64,000 bases of DNA from Comamonadaceae bacterium OTU4NAUVB1 (GCA_024372625.1 CP099607.1:248001-312000), one strand, 5' to 3'. Positions 45,035 through 54,887 are shown, numbered from the stretch's first letter. Numbers and translations: made by a program. Notes: generated by a model from the letters alone, not told the origin.

Positions 45035-45955
45035 ATGACCACGCTCATCAAAGCCGCCGAACTCTGGATCCCCGACGCGGACGGCCAGATCCTCGAACTG
45101 TCGGCCGGCCTCTACGGCGCCGCCGGCGCCTTCGGCTTCCTCAGCCGGGGCATGTGCTTCGGCCGGGGCGAAGGCCTGCCGGGCAAGGCCTGGGAGGAAC
45201 GCCGGCCGATCCTGCTGAAGGACCTGCAGTCGGGTCCGTTCCGTCGCGCCGAGGCGGCGCGCGCCGCCGGCCTGAGCTGCGCGGTCGCGCATCCGGTGTT
45301 CGTCGAGCAGACCTGCAAGGCCGTGGTGCTGCTGTTCTGCGGCGACGTGCAGGCCGAGGTCGGCGCCCTCGAGCTGTGGCGCAACGACCCGCGCGTGACG
45401 CCCGACATGACGCTGGCCGACGGCTACTACGGCGCCACCCCGGGCGGTTTCGAGACGGCCTCGGGCGAGACCTACCTGGAACGCGGCACCGGGCTGCCGG
45501 GGCTGGCGTGGCAGCACGAGGCGTCGGTGTACTTCCCCGACCTGTCGCGCGCCGCGGGCTTCCCGCGCGCCGCCGCCGCCGCGTCGGCGGGCATCCGCAG
45601 CGGCATGGCCATTCCCTGTCCGGTGCCGGGACGCGAGAACTACGCGCTGAGCTTCCTGTGGCCGGCCGACGTGCCGGTGGCCCGGCGCGTGGAGAGCTGG
45701 ACCGTCGCCGCGGCCGGCCACCCACCGACCCTGGCCTACCGCTTCGACGCCGGGCTGGACGGAGCCGACGACGCAAACGCCGCCACGGGCGCGGCGGGCG
45801 CGGCGGGCGAAACGCCGGGCGCTGCCGTGGCGCGCGCGCTGGCCACGGCCCTGCCGCAGGTCGAGGCCGCGCCCGGACCGGGTCACCACGGCGTGCTGGC
45901 GCTGCCGATCGTCATCGACACCCTGGTGGCCGAGGTGGTCGCGTTCTCGCTCTGA
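45035..45955 (+). CDS. Tandem GAF-domain protein of the nitrate operon
   Basis: 306 residues. Two GAF-like halves can be recognised by repeated features: FGRGEGLPGKAWEERRPILLKDL (about 47-69, cut from a longer stretch) and ERGTGLPGLAWQHEASVYFPDL (about 149-170), each followed by a segment leading to a beta strand (GLSCAVAHPVFVEQ; GIRSGMAIPCPVPG). The C-terminal 80 residues are Ala-rich. No output domain is present, so it probably acts through a partner or as a small-molecule sensor. Homologues sit in Comamonadaceae nitrate operons. It lies 29 bases after cobA. Confidence 0.82.
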   Translation: MTTLIKAAELWIPDADGQILELSAGLYGAAGAFGFLSRGMCFGRGEGLPGKAWEERRPILLKDLQSGPFRRAEAARAAGLSCAVAHPVFVEQTCKAVVLLFCGDVQAEVGALELWRNDPRVTPDMTLADGYYGATPGGFETASGETYLERGTGLPGLAWQHEASVYFPDLSRAAGFPRAAAAASAGIRSGMAIPCPVPGRENYALSFLWPADVPVARRVESWTVAAAGHPPTLAYRFDAGLDGADDANAATGAAGAAGETPGAAVARALATALPQVEAAPGPGHHGVLALPIVIDTLVAEVVAFSL

Positions 45956-45966
45956 GCCGCGCCTGA

Positions 45967-45990
45967 CAGAGACGCCGCGTGGCGTCTGTG
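45967..45990 (+). terminator. Hairpin after the nitrate operon
   Basis: CAGAGACGCC and GGCGTCTGTG form a ten-base stem with one mismatch and a GCGT loop, 12 bases after the GAF gene stop. GGGG follows rather than a T-run, so if it ends transcription it may need Rho. Confidence 0.45.
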
Positions 45991-46189
45991 GGGGTATGTC
46001 CGTGTGAAATAAGCACGCTTTTCGCACGCGACGTTCCTAGGATGGGCCGCATGCAAGTGTCCGCCCACCCTCCTCCCGTTCCCCGAGGGAACGCCATTTC
46101 CACCGCCCTGGCTGGCGGTGCCGTTACGTCGTGTTTCGATTTCACAGGGTAAACCCTGCGGTTTGCACACGAAAGTCTTCCTAAAATTT

Positions 46190-46202
46190 ATTCAAGTTGA
46201 AT
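46190..46202. promoter_or_regulatory. Inverted repeat ATTCAAGTTGAAT, candidate ROK operator
   Basis: Thirteen bases with perfect dyad symmetry around a central G, in an AT-rich patch between the nitrate operon and the ROK-led sugar operon. ROK repressors such as NagC bind AT-rich palindromes, so this is a plausible autoregulatory site. Confidence 0.4.
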
Positions 46203-46259
46203 TAATTAATAGCGCTTGCGTGCCGTCGGTACGCTGATGCGCACCAGGAGACGAACCCC

Positions 46260-47504
46260 GTGACTTCCGAAGGCCCCGGTCGAGGCGCGAACTCGAACAG
46301 CCTGCGCCTCTACAACGAGCGCACGCTGCTGCAGCGGCTGCGCCGCGCGGGCGAAGCCTCGAAGGCGGACCTGGCGCGCTGGGCCAAGCTCACCAACACC
46401 GCCGTCGGCAGCATCGTGCAGTCGCTGGAGGAAGCGCAGCTCATCGAGCCCGCCGGGCGCCGCCAGGACGGCCAGCGCGGCCAGCCCGCCGGGCTCTACC
46501 GCATCAACCACGAGGGCGCCTACGGCATCGGCGTGCGCCTGGACCGCACCAGCATCGAGAGCGTGCTGATCGACCTGGGCGGCAACATCCTGGCGCGCGA
46601 GTCGCACGACCTGCTGCTGCCCCACCCCGACCGCGCCCTGGCGCTGGTGCGCAAGGACGTGGCGCGCCTGCTCACCGTGCTGGACGCCGGCCAGCGCCGC
46701 CGCTTCATGGGCGTGGGCCTGGCGCAGCCCTACAACCTGGGGAGCTGGCTGCGCGAGCTCGACCTGAAGGCCGACTTCCGGGTCTGGGACGAGGTCGACT
46801 TCGGCGCCATGCTGGCGCAGGCGGTGCACCACCCGGTGTTCCGCGAGAACGACGGCAACGCCGCGGCCATCGCCGAGCTGTTCTTCGGCGTCGGGCGCGA
46901 GGAGAACGACTTCCTCTACGTCTTCATCGGCCCGGCGCTGGGCGCCGGCGCGGTGATGGGCGGGGAAAGCCTGCGCGGGGCCACCGGCAACGCGGCCGAC
47001 CTCGGCCTGATGCCGGTGCCCGCGAGCCGGCTGGACTCGGCCCCGCCGGCGGAACGGCGCTGGGACATCCTGCTGTCGCGCGCCTCGCTCAATTCGCTGT
47101 CGCGCCACCTGCGCCACCACGGCGTCGCGGTGCGCGGCAACGCCGACCTCGAGGCCTGCGTGCGCGCCGGGCGCGCCGAACTCGGCGAATGGCTCGACGA
47201 CTGCGTCGACGCCCTCGTGCCCTCGATCCGCGCCACGCTGGCGGTGCTGGACCTGCCGGTGGTGGTGCTCGACTGCGACATCGACGGCGGCCTGGTGGGC
47301 GAGCTGATGCGGCGCGTCGACGCCGGCCTGCGCCTGATCGCCCCGGAAGCGCGGCAGACGCCGCGCCTGCTGCGCGGCAGCTTCCGCGCCGACGCCGGCG
47401 CCATCGGGGCGGCGAGCCTGCCGATGTTCTTCAACTTCTCGCCCCGCGCCGACGTCCTGCGCGGACGCTCGCACCGCCATCAAATGGAGACGATTCATGT
47501 CTGA
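46260..47504 (+). CDS. ROK-family transcriptional regulator of the sugar operon
   Basis: 414 residues from a GTG with CAGGAG upstream. The N-terminal winged helix is [19 protein letters not shown] and [18 protein letters not shown] (about 22-65). The ROK sugar-kinase-like domain follows, with [20 protein letters not shown] and [17 protein letters not shown]. The zinc motif CxCGxxGCxE usually near residue 250 is absent: the segment [18 protein letters not shown] has no cysteines. It overlaps the ATPase gene by 8 bases and probably senses the transported sugar. Confidence 0.9.
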   Translation: MTSEGPGRGANSNSLRLYNERTLLQRLRRAGEASKADLARWAKLTNTAVGSIVQSLEEAQLIEPAGRRQDGQRGQPAGLYRINHEGAYGIGVRLDRTSIESVLIDLGGNILARESHDLLLPHPDRALALVRKDVARLLTVLDAGQRRRFMGVGLAQPYNLGSWLRELDLKADFRVWDEVDFGAMLAQAVHHPVFRENDGNAAAIAELFFGVGREENDFLYVFIGPALGAGAVMGGESLRGATGNAADLGLMPVPASRLDSAPPAERRWDILLSRASLNSLSRHLRHHGVAVRGNADLEACVRAGRAELGEWLDDCVDALVPSIRATLAVLDLPVVVLDCDIDGGLVGELMRRVDAGLRLIAPEARQTPRLLRGSFRADAGAIGAASLPMFFNFSPRADVLRGRSHRHQMETIHV

Positions 47505-49044
47505 GACCACGCCCATCCTGCTGGAACTGCGCAAGATCTCCAAGACCTTCCCCGGCGTGAAGGCGCTGCGCGACGTGCGGCTGAAGGCGCGCGCCGGCCA
47601 CATCCACGCCCTCATGGGCGAGAACGGCGCGGGCAAGTCGACGCTGATGAAGGTGCTCTCGGGGGCCTACATGCCCGATGCCGGCGCCGAGATCCTGATC
47701 GACGGCCAGCGGGTGGACATCGACGGGCCGCTCGCGGCCAAGAACCTGGGCGTCTCGGTGATCTACCAGGAACTCAGCCTCGCGCCCAACCTCACGGTGG
47801 CCGAGAACATCTACATGGGCCGGCCGCTGCGCCGCGCCGGCCTGGTCGACCGCGCCGGCATGACACGCGCCTGCGAGGCCACGCTCACCCGCCTGGGCGC
47901 GGATTTCGGCCCCACCACGCGGGTGGAGACGCTGTCGATCGCGCAGCGCCAGCTGGTGGAGATCGCCCGCGCGGTGCATTTCGACTGCCGCATCCTGGTG
48001 ATGGACGAGCCGACCACGCCGCTGTCCACCCACGAGACCGACCGCCTGTTCGTGCTGATCCGCCGCCTGCGCGACGAGGGCCTGGCCATCCTCTACATCA
48101 GCCACCGCATGGACGAGATCGACGAGCTGGCCGACGAGGTCACGGTGCTGCGCGACGGCACCTACGTCGGCACCCTCGAGCGCGCCGAGCTGACGCGCGA
48201 CAAGCTGGTGAAGATGATGGTCGGGCGCGACCTCTCGGGCTTCTACCGCAAGGAGGGCACGGGCCACCACACCGGCCGGAAGGCCCTGAGCGTGACCGGC
48301 CTGGCCGACGGCCGGCGCGTGCACGGCTGCAGCTTCGAGCTGCACGCCGGCGAGGTGCTGGGCCTGGCCGGCCTGGTGGGCGCCGGGCGCACCGAACTCG
48401 CCCGCCTGATCTTCGGCGCCGACCCGCGCACCGCCGGCCAGGTGGCGCTCGACGACAGCGGCACGGTGCTCGACATCCGCCAGCCGATCGACGCGATCCG
48501 CTCGGGCATCCTCTACCTCACCGAGGACCGCAAGGGCCAGGGCCTGTTCCTGGACCTCTCGGTACGCGACAACATCAACGTGATGGTGTGCCCCGGCGAC
48601 GCCGGCGCCGGCGGCGTGATGGACGGCAAGCGCGCCCTCCAGCGCGCCAACGACGCCATCGGCCAGCTTTCCATCCGCGTGCCCTCCTCCAAGGTCAACG
48701 TCGGCTCGCTGTCGGGGGGCAACCAGCAGAAGGTGCTGCTCGCGCGGCTGCTGGAACTGGGCCCGCGCGTGCTGATCCTGGACGAGCCCACGCGCGGCGT
48801 GGACATCGGCGCGAAGAGCGAGATCTACCGCCTGATCGACGAGCTGGCGCGCCGCGGCGTCGCGGTGCTGGTCATCTCCAGCGAGCTGGCCGAGGTCGTG
48901 GGCATCTGCGACCGCGTCGTCGTGATGCGCGAGGGCCACCTCGTGGGCGAGGTCGGCGGCGCGAGCGGCCACGCGATCAGCCAGGAGAACATCGTCGCGC
49001 TGGCCACCGGCGCCGACGTGCTCCAGGCCCCCGTCGTGCACTGA
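47497..49044 (+). CDS. Sugar ABC transporter, double ATPase subunit (RbsA-like)
   Basis: 515 residues, two ATPase halves as in RbsA/MglA/FrcA. First half: Walker [13 protein letters not shown], signature [14 protein letters not shown], Walker [13 protein letters not shown]. Second half: degenerate Walker [14 protein letters not shown], signature [17 protein letters not shown], Walker [15 protein letters not shown]. It energises import of a monosaccharide. The start lies inside the ROK gene; translation is probably coupled. Confidence 0.95.
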   Translation: MSETTPILLELRKISKTFPGVKALRDVRLKARAGHIHALMGENGAGKSTLMKVLSGAYMPDAGAEILIDGQRVDIDGPLAAKNLGVSVIYQELSLAPNLTVAENIYMGRPLRRAGLVDRAGMTRACEATLTRLGADFGPTTRVETLSIAQRQLVEIARAVHFDCRILVMDEPTTPLSTHETDRLFVLIRRLRDEGLAILYISHRMDEIDELADEVTVLRDGTYVGTLERAELTRDKLVKMMVGRDLSGFYRKEGTGHHTGRKALSVTGLADGRRVHGCSFELHAGEVLGLAGLVGAGRTELARLIFGADPRTAGQVALDDSGTVLDIRQPIDAIRSGILYLTEDRKGQGLFLDLSVRDNINVMVCPGDAGAGGVMDGKRALQRANDAIGQLSIRVPSSKVNVGSLSGGNQQKVLLARLLELGPRVLILDEPTRGVDIGAKSEIYRLIDELARRGVAVLVISSELAEVVGICDRVVVMREGHLVGEVGGASGHAISQENIVALATGADVLQAPVVH

Positions 49045-49123
49045 CGCCCGCCATCCGAAGCCGAATCCAATTCCGATCGACCCCGCTCCCCATCCGACAA
49101 CGAAGACAGACCCGGAGATTCCC

Positions 49124-50155
49124 ATGACCGAACCGACCTCCAACGCCCTCACCGGGGTGGACGCCTCCACCACGCCCTCGACGCCGAGCGCCCCGCGCAT
49201 GAGCAGCGCCACCACCGGCAAGGACCTGATCCGCGCGCTGGGCATGCTGCCGGTGCTGGTGCTGCTGTGCATCGGCTTCAGCCTGGCCAGCGAAGCCTTC
49301 TTCAGCCTGCAGAACCTGTCGATCATGACGCAGCAGGCCTCCATCAACATCGTGCTGGCCGCGGGCATGACCTTCGTCATCCTGACCGGCGGCATCGACC
49401 TGTCGGTGGGCTCGATCCTGGCGGCCTCGGCGGTGGTGGCGATGCTGGTGTCCAACATCCCCGAGTTCGGGATGCTGGGCATCGCCGCGGGCCTGGCCTG
49501 CGGCCTGCTCTTCGGCCTCATCAACGGCGTGCTGATCGCCTTCGTGAAGCTGCCTTCGTTCATCGTCACGCTGGGCTCGCTGACGGCGGTGCGCGGCATC
49601 GCGCGGCTGATCGGCAACGACGCCACCATCTCCAACCCGAACCTGCCCTTCGCCTTCATGGGCGACGGCGAGGTGCTGGGCATCCCGTCGCTGGTGATCA
49701 TCGCGTTCGTGGTGGTGGCGGTGTCGTGGTTCATCCTGCGCCGCACGGTGCTGGGCCTGAACATCTACTCGGTGGGCGGCAACCCCGAGGCGGCGCGCCT
49801 GGCCGGCATCAAGGTGTGGGCGGTGCTGCTGTTCGCCTACTGCACCTCGGGCCTGCTCTCCGGCCTGGGCGGCGTGATGGCCTCGGCCCGCCTCCAGTCG
49901 GCCAACGGCCTGCAGCTGGGCGCGTCCTACGAACTCGACGCCATCGCGGCGGTCATCCTGGGCGGCACCAGCTTCGTCGGCGGCACCGGCTCCATCCTGG
50001 GCACGCTGATCGGCGCGCTGATCATCGCGGTGCTGACCAACGGCCTGATCCTGATGGGCGTCTCCGACATCTGGCAGTACATCGTCAAGGGCCTGGTGAT
50101 CATCGGCGCCGTGGCGCTGGACAGCTACCGCCGCCGCGGCTCCGCCCGCACCTGA
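49124..50155 (+). CDS. Sugar ABC transporter permease (RbsC-like)
   Basis: 343 residues, eight to ten membrane segments. RbsC/FrcC motifs are FVILTGGIDLSVGSILA, LINGVLIAFVKLPSFIVTLG, GGNPEAARLAGIKV and the cytoplasmic-loop helix GASYELDAIAAVILGGTSFVGG. It forms the membrane channel, probably as a homodimer. CCGGAGATTCCC precedes the ATG. The first 30 residues are Ser/Thr-rich and cytoplasmic. Confidence 0.95.
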   Translation: MTEPTSNALTGVDASTTPSTPSAPRMSSATTGKDLIRALGMLPVLVLLCIGFSLASEAFFSLQNLSIMTQQASINIVLAAGMTFVILTGGIDLSVGSILAASAVVAMLVSNIPEFGMLGIAAGLACGLLFGLINGVLIAFVKLPSFIVTLGSLTAVRGIARLIGNDATISNPNLPFAFMGDGEVLGIPSLVIIAFVVVAVSWFILRRTVLGLNIYSVGGNPEAARLAGIKVWAVLLFAYCTSGLLSGLGGVMASARLQSANGLQLGASYELDAIAAVILGGTSFVGGTGSILGTLIGALIIAVLTNGLILMGVSDIWQYIVKGLVIIGAVALDSYRRRGSART

Positions 50156-50174
50156 GCACCGCGTCCCCGTCCTC

Positions 50175-50192
50175 TTTCTGTTTCTGTTTCTG
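50175..50192 (+). repeat. Triple TTTCTG repeat between permease and binding-protein genes
   Basis: Three copies of TTTCTG lie in a pyrimidine-only tract in the 79-base gap before the binding-protein gene. The tract is a local T-rich patch in a GC-rich genome and may affect RNA processing or slip in replication. Confidence 0.6.
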
Positions 50193-50234
50193 TTTTCCCC
50201 GATTCCCGTTCCCCGCCTTTCCCAGGAGACATCC

Positions 50235-51173
50235 ATGCGCAACACCATCCTCGCCCTGACCGTGATCGCCGCCGCCCTCGCGGCCCCCGCCGTCCAGGCC
50301 CAGAACAAGCCGATCAAGAACGTCGGCATCACGCTCGGCTCGCTGGGCAATCCGTTCTTCGTCTCGCTGGCCAAGGGCGCCGAGGCCAAGGTCAAGCAGC
50401 TCAACCCGGCCGCCAAGGTCACGATGCTGTCGGCCGACTACGAGCTCAACAAGCAGTTCTCGCAGATCGACGGCTTCATCGCCGCGGGCACCGACCTGAT
50501 CCTGGTCAACGCCGTGGACGCCAAGGCCATCGAGCCGGCGCTGGTGAAGGCCAAGAAGGCCGGCATCGTGGTGGTGGGCGTGGACGTGGCGGCCAACGGC
50601 GCCGACGCGACCGTGCAGACCAACAACGTGCAGGCCGGCGAGATCGCCTGCCAGTTCATCGTCGAGAAGCTCGGCGGCAAGGGCAACGTCATCATCCAGA
50701 ACGGTCCGCAGGTCTCTGCCGTGATCGACCGCGTCAACGGCTGCAAGTCGGTGTTCAAGAAGAACCCGGACATCAAGGTGCTGTCGGACGACCAGGACGC
50801 CAAGGGCTCGCGCGAGGGTGGCCTGAACGTGATGCAGAACCACCTCACGCGCTTCCCCAAGATCGACGCCGTGTTCGCCATCAACGACCCGCAGGCCGTG
50901 GGCATCGACCTGGCCGCGCGCCAGCTCAAGCGCAAGGGCATCGTCATCGCCTCGGTCGACGGCGCCCCCGACATCGAGACCGCGCTCAAGGGCGACACCC
51001 AGGTGCAGGCCTCCGCCAGCCAGGACCCCTACGCCATCGCGCAGAAGGCGGTGGAGATCGGCCAGGACCTGATCAACGGCAAGAAGCCGGCCGCGCCGAT
51101 GACGCTGCTGCCCTCGACCCTGATCACGCGCGACAACGTGAAGGACTACAAGGGCTGGTCGGCACCGCGCTGA
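50235..51173 (+). CDS. Sugar ABC transporter substrate-binding protein (RbsB-like)
   Basis: 312 residues. The signal peptide ends at AVQAQNK (residue 22). The type I periplasmic binding fold shows ITLGSLGNPFFVSLAKGAE, IDGFIAAGTDLILVNAVDA, GIVVVGVDVAANG, VFAINDPQAVGIDLAAR and VQASASQDPYAIAQKAVE. It captures a monosaccharide; fructose or ribose are the closest family substrates, but the specificity cannot be read from sequence by eye. TTTCCCAGGAGACATCC precedes the ATG. Confidence 0.94.
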   Translation: MRNTILALTVIAAALAAPAVQAQNKPIKNVGITLGSLGNPFFVSLAKGAEAKVKQLNPAAKVTMLSADYELNKQFSQIDGFIAAGTDLILVNAVDAKAIEPALVKAKKAGIVVVGVDVAANGADATVQTNNVQAGEIACQFIVEKLGGKGNVIIQNGPQVSAVIDRVNGCKSVFKKNPDIKVLSDDQDAKGSREGGLNVMQNHLTRFPKIDAVFAINDPQAVGIDLAARQLKRKGIVIASVDGAPDIETALKGDTQVQASASQDPYAIAQKAVEIGQDLINGKKPAAPMTLLPSTLITRDNVKDYKGWSAPR

Positions 51174-51229
51174 GCGGCCCCCGCCCTCGTCGATCGTTCG
51201 CACCTACACACAACCCGGGGAGAAGCGCC

Positions 51230-52156
51230 ATGTTCGTGGTCTGCGGTGAAGCACTGATGGATGTCTACACGGGCGCCCAGACGCCCACCGGCCTGAGCCT
51301 CGATGCGCGCATCGGCGGCTCGCCGCTCAACGTGGCGCAGGGACTGGCCCGGCTCGGCCGGCCGGTCGCCTTTCTCACCGGGCTGTCGAGCGACGCCATC
51401 GGCGAGCGCCTGATGGCCTCGCTCGCCGCCGAGGGCGTGGACACGTCGCTGGTGCTGCGCAACGACGCGCCCAGCACGATCAGCATGGTGCTGGTCGACG
51501 CGCTGGGCGTGCCGCGCTATGCCTTCCACGGCGACGGCGCGGCCGACCGGCAGATCACCAACGAGACCCTGCCCCGGCTGCCCGCCGACACGCGCGCGCT
51601 GCAGTTCGGCTCCTACGCGCTCGCGGTCGAGCCGGTGGGCAGCGCCCTGCGCGCCCTGGCGGCGCGCGAGCGCGACCGGCGCCTCGTGGCCTACGACCTG
51701 AACGTGCGCCTGAACGTCGAGCCCGACATCGCGCACTGGCGCGGCGTCGTGGAATACATGGTGCAGTTCGCCCACGTGCTCAAGACGAGCGACGAGGACC
51801 TGGACCTGCTCTACCCGGACGAGACGCCCGAGGCCGTCGCCGCGCGCTGGCTCGAACAGGGCGCCGCGCTCGTGATCGTGACGCGCGGCCCGCACGGCGC
51901 GACCGCCTGGACGCGCGCGACCCGCGTCACGGCGCCGTCGCCGCGCGTGGCGGTGGTCGACACGGTCGGCGCGGGCGACACCTTCCAGGCCGCCTTCCTG
52001 ACCTGGCTGGACGAGCGCGACCTGCTGACGGCCCCCGCCGTCGCGGCGCTCGACGCCGCCCAGCTCGAGGCCATGCTGCGGTTCGCCGCGCGCGCGGCCG
52101 CGATCACCTGCTCGCGGCGCGGCGCGGACATGCCCCGGCGCGCCGAACTGGACTAG
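51230..52156 (+). CDS. PfkB-family carbohydrate kinase (fructokinase-like)
   Basis: 308 residues. PfkB signatures are visible: GGSPLNVAQGLARLGRPVAFL (slightly cut) near residue 25, and VDTVGAGDTFQAAFLTWL near residue 240 with the catalytic Asp of GAGD. The start FVVCGEALMDVYTG fits fructokinases. It should phosphorylate the sugar imported by the ABC system, as FrcK does in Sinorhizobium. GGGGAGAAGCGCC precedes the ATG. Confidence 0.93.
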   Translation: MFVVCGEALMDVYTGAQTPTGLSLDARIGGSPLNVAQGLARLGRPVAFLTGLSSDAIGERLMASLAAEGVDTSLVLRNDAPSTISMVLVDALGVPRYAFHGDGAADRQITNETLPRLPADTRALQFGSYALAVEPVGSALRALAARERDRRLVAYDLNVRLNVEPDIAHWRGVVEYMVQFAHVLKTSDEDLDLLYPDETPEAVAARWLEQGAALVIVTRGPHGATAWTRATRVTAPSPRVAVVDTVGAGDTFQAAFLTWLDERDLLTAPAVAALDAAQLEAMLRFAARAAAITCSRRGADMPRRAELD

Positions 52157-52244
52157 ACCCGGCCCGGACCGCGGGCGCCGCGCGCGCCACGGCGAGGCCC
52201 CTCGGCAGCGGGCCCACAATGGGCCTCGCACCCGGAGGATCCCC

Positions 52245-53408
52245 ATGACCCGCTTCGTCGACGTCCCCACCATGTCGCGGCTGATCGAATCGATCGGCCT
52301 GCGCACCTTCATCGGCGAGCTCGCCGACGCCATCCGGGCGGACTTCCTGCGCTGGAACGACTTCGACAAGTCGCCGCGCACGGCCGCCCACTCGGAGGTC
52401 GGCGTGATCGAGCTGATGCCCGTCGCCGGCTCTCTCACCTACGCCTTCAAGTACGTCAACGGCCACCCGCGCAACACCGCGCGGGGCCTCTACACGGTGA
52501 TGGCCTTCGGCGTGCTGGCCGAGGTCGCCACCGGCCGGCCGGTGCTGCTGTCCGAACTCACCATCGCCACCGCGCTGCGCACCTGCGCGACCTCGCTGGT
52601 CGCCGCGCGCGCGCTGGCGCGGCCCGGGTCGCGGCGCATGGCGCTGATCGGCAACGGCGCGCAGGCCGAATTCCAGGCGCTGGCCTTCCATCTCCACCTG
52701 GGCATCGAGGAACTCGCGGTGTTCGACGTCGACCCGCGCGCCACCGACCGGCTCGCGCGCAACCTCGCGCCGTGGCCGGGCCTGCGCGTGGTGCGCTGCG
52801 GCTCGGTCGCGGCGGCCGTGCGCGGCGCCGACATCGTGACCACCGCCACCGCCGACAAGTCGCGCGCCACCATCCTCGTGCCGGAGATGATCGAGCCGGG
52901 CATGCACGTCAACGCCGTCGGCGGGGACTGCCCCGGCAAGACCGAGCTGCACGCCGACGTGCTGCGCGGCGCCAGCGTGTTCGTCGAGTACGAGCCGCAG
53001 ACGCGCGTCGAGGGCGACATCCAGCAGTTGCCGGCGGACTTCCCGGTGGTCGAGCTCTGGCGCGTGCTCGCCGGCACCGCGCCGGGCCGGCGGGACGAGC
53101 GCGAGGTCACGGTGTTCGACTCGGTCGGCTTCGCGCTGGAGGACCACGCGACGCTGCGCTACGTGCTGGCGCAGGCCGAGCGGCACGGGCTCGGCACGAC
53201 GATCGCGCTGGTGCCGACGACCGACGATCCGAAGGACCTGTTCCGCCACGCCCGGGCCGGCGCGGCCACTGACGCGGGTTCAGCCGACGTCGAGCGTGGT
53301 GGTGTGCAGGGACGCGTCGCCGTCGTCGACGTCGCCGAGGTCGATCGTGAAGCAGGTGCCCCGCCCCACGGTCGAGCGCACGTGGATGCGGGCGTTGAGC
53401 ACCTTTGA
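52245..53408 (+). CDS. Ornithine cyclodeaminase/mu-crystallin family protein, C-terminally extended
   Basis: 387 residues. Family motifs are RTAAHSEVGVIELMPVAG, FKYVNGHPRNTARGL, RTCATSLVAARALARP, the NAD site MALIGNGAQAEFQALAF, IVTTATADKSRATIL and GMHVNAVGGDCPGK. It is a probable ornithine cyclodeaminase or a related imine reductase. The family part ends near DPKDLFRHAR (residue 345). About 40 further residues are read antisense to the end of the histidine kinase gene. A TGA in another frame at 53270-53272 would give the normal length, so a one-base indel is likely. GGAGGATCCCC precedes the ATG. Confidence 0.88.
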   Translation: MTRFVDVPTMSRLIESIGLRTFIGELADAIRADFLRWNDFDKSPRTAAHSEVGVIELMPVAGSLTYAFKYVNGHPRNTARGLYTVMAFGVLAEVATGRPVLLSELTIATALRTCATSLVAARALARPGSRRMALIGNGAQAEFQALAFHLHLGIEELAVFDVDPRATDRLARNLAPWPGLRVVRCGSVAAAVRGADIVTTATADKSRATILVPEMIEPGMHVNAVGGDCPGKTELHADVLRGASVFVEYEPQTRVEGDIQQLPADFPVVELWRVLAGTAPGRRDEREVTVFDSVGFALEDHATLRYVLAQAERHGLGTTIALVPTTDDPKDLFRHARAGAATDAGSADVERGGVQGRVAVVDVAEVDREAGAPPHGRAHVDAGVEHL

Positions 53409-54887
53409 CAGGCGCGCGACGATCGACAGGCCCAGCCCCATGCCGTCGACCGTTGGCGCGTCGGCGCGGTCGACCCGGTAGAACTCCTGGAAGATCCGGT
53501 CGATGTCCCCGGCCGGAATGCCCAGTCCCTGGTCCCAGACCTGCACGCGCACGCCGTCGCCGTGGGGACGCGCGACCAGCAGGATGCGGCGTCCGGGCGG
53601 GCTGTACTTGATGGCGTTGCCCAGCACGTTGCCGATCATGCGCTGCAGCCGCACCGAGTCGCTGCGGATGACGGCGGCGACGCCGCGCACGCGCAGTTCG
53701 ATCCCCTTGGCGGCGGCCAGCGGGCCGAACTGGACACCCAGGCTGTCGAGCACCTCGGCGGTGCGCACCTTCTCCACCTGCAGGATCACCTGGCCGCTGT
53801 CGAGGTTGGCCAGGTCGAACAGGGACTCGAACATGTGCTTGACCGCCAGGCTGGCGGCCGCGATCTTGGGGGCCAGTTCCGGCTGCATCTCCGGGTAGGC
53901 CAGCAGGTGCTCGGCGTAGAGCGACAGGGCCATGACCGGCTGGCGCATGTCGTGCGCCGCGGCGGCGAGGAAGCGGTCCTTGGTCTCGACCGCCGCGCGG
54001 GCTTCCCGCGCCTTCTGCTGGACGTCGTACTGCAGTCCGAACTGCTCGGTCTGGTTCTGGTGGATGCCCAGCCCGTAGTGGCCCAGCAGCCACCAATAGA
54101 ACACCGAGATGCCCAGCAGCAGGTAGTGGGGCACGTCGGTGCTGGACTCGCGCGTGGCCGTCATGACCAGGATCACGCCCACGACGATCGAGAACAGCGT
54201 GTTCGTGTAGGCGTGCTGCAGCCGTGGCACCAGGGCCACGCTGGTGAGCGGCGCGGAGGCGGCGCAGGCCAGCACCAGCCAGCAGCCGAGCTGGTTGTAG
54301 ACCGGGATGCGGTCGAAACTGAAGACCAGCGAGACCCCCCAGATCGCCCCGTGCAGGCCGTAGATCGGGCGCATCGTTCGCACGAACGCCACCGGGGCCT
54401 CCCCGTCCTCGAACGCGCCGCTGCGCAGGTAGCGCGCTTCCGCGCGCTGGCGCAGCGCCAGCACCGACAGCCCGGCGATCAGCCACAGCAGCAGCCCGGG
54501 CGTGCTCGCGTACCCCCAGCAGCAGACCACGAAGATCACCATCAGGGTGCCGCCGACGTTCTGGCGGAAGCGGCTGCCGCGCAGGAAGATGGTCAGCAGA
54601 CCGGTCTGGATCGAACGGGCGCGCTCGTCGAGCGCAGGGGCGGGTGGCGCCATGGCCGGCATCGGCGCCAGGAGCGGCCCCAGGACCGGATCGTCGGCCG
54701 GCGCCGCGGGCCCGGCGGTGCACGCCGCCCGGTCGTCCGGCGACAGCGGCTCGATCGGCTGCAGTCCCGAGTCCGATGTGAACCGGTGCTGCAGTCGGAG
54801 GAGTCCGAAGGACTGGCGGGTCGATGGAAGGCGGAAGCGCACGTGGAGAAGGAGTGTTGACGCCAGTGCATCACCGGCCGCGACCAC
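53280..54887 (-). CDS. Membrane-bound sensor histidine kinase
   Basis: 535 residues as drawn. After a low-complexity N-terminus, about six helices occur between residues 105 and 265. The DHp box is AAAHDMRQPVMALSLYAEHL (His about residue 315). The ATPase domain has IGNVLGNAIKYSPPG (N box), VWDQGLGIPAGDIDRIFQEF (G1/F) and DGMGLGLSIVARLSK (G2). There is no receiver domain and no response regulator gene beside it. The start is uncertain: GTG 54887 has no Shine-Dalgarno, and the ATG at 54662 is another choice. The last 129 bases overlap the cyclodeaminase gene. Confidence 0.88.
   Translation of the reverse strand: MVAAGDALASTLLLHVRFRLPSTRQSFGLLRLQHRFTSDSGLQPIEPLSPDDRAACTAGPAAPADDPVLGPLLAPMPAMAPPAPALDERARSIQTGLLTIFLRGSRFRQNVGGTLMVIFVVCCWGYASTPGLLLWLIAGLSVLALRQRAEARYLRSGAFEDGEAPVAFVRTMRPIYGLHGAIWGVSLVFSFDRIPVYNQLGCWLVLACAASAPLTSVALVPRLQHAYTNTLFSIVVGVILVMTATRESSTDVPHYLLLGISVFYWWLLGHYGLGIHQNQTEQFGLQYDVQQKAREARAAVETKDRFLAAAAHDMRQPVMALSLYAEHLLAYPEMQPELAPKIAAASLAVKHMFESLFDLANLDSGQVILQVEKVRTAEVLDSLGVQFGPLAAAKGIELRVRGVAAVIRSDSVRLQRMIGNVLGNAIKYSPPGRRILLVARPHGDGVRVQVWDQGLGIPAGDIDRIFQEFYRVDRADAPTVDGMGLGLSIVARLSKVLNARIHVRSTVGRGTCFTIDLGDVDDGDASLHTTTLDVG

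Larger units (their letters stand above)
45956..46259. other. Intergenic region before the sugar operon
   Basis: 304 bases. After the hairpin, composition becomes much more AT-rich towards the ROK gene. ATTCAAGTTGAAT (46190-46202) is a perfect inverted repeat around one G, about 60 bases before the ROK start, and is a candidate operator for that regulator. CAGGAG precedes the GTG start by about nine bases. Confidence 0.5.
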
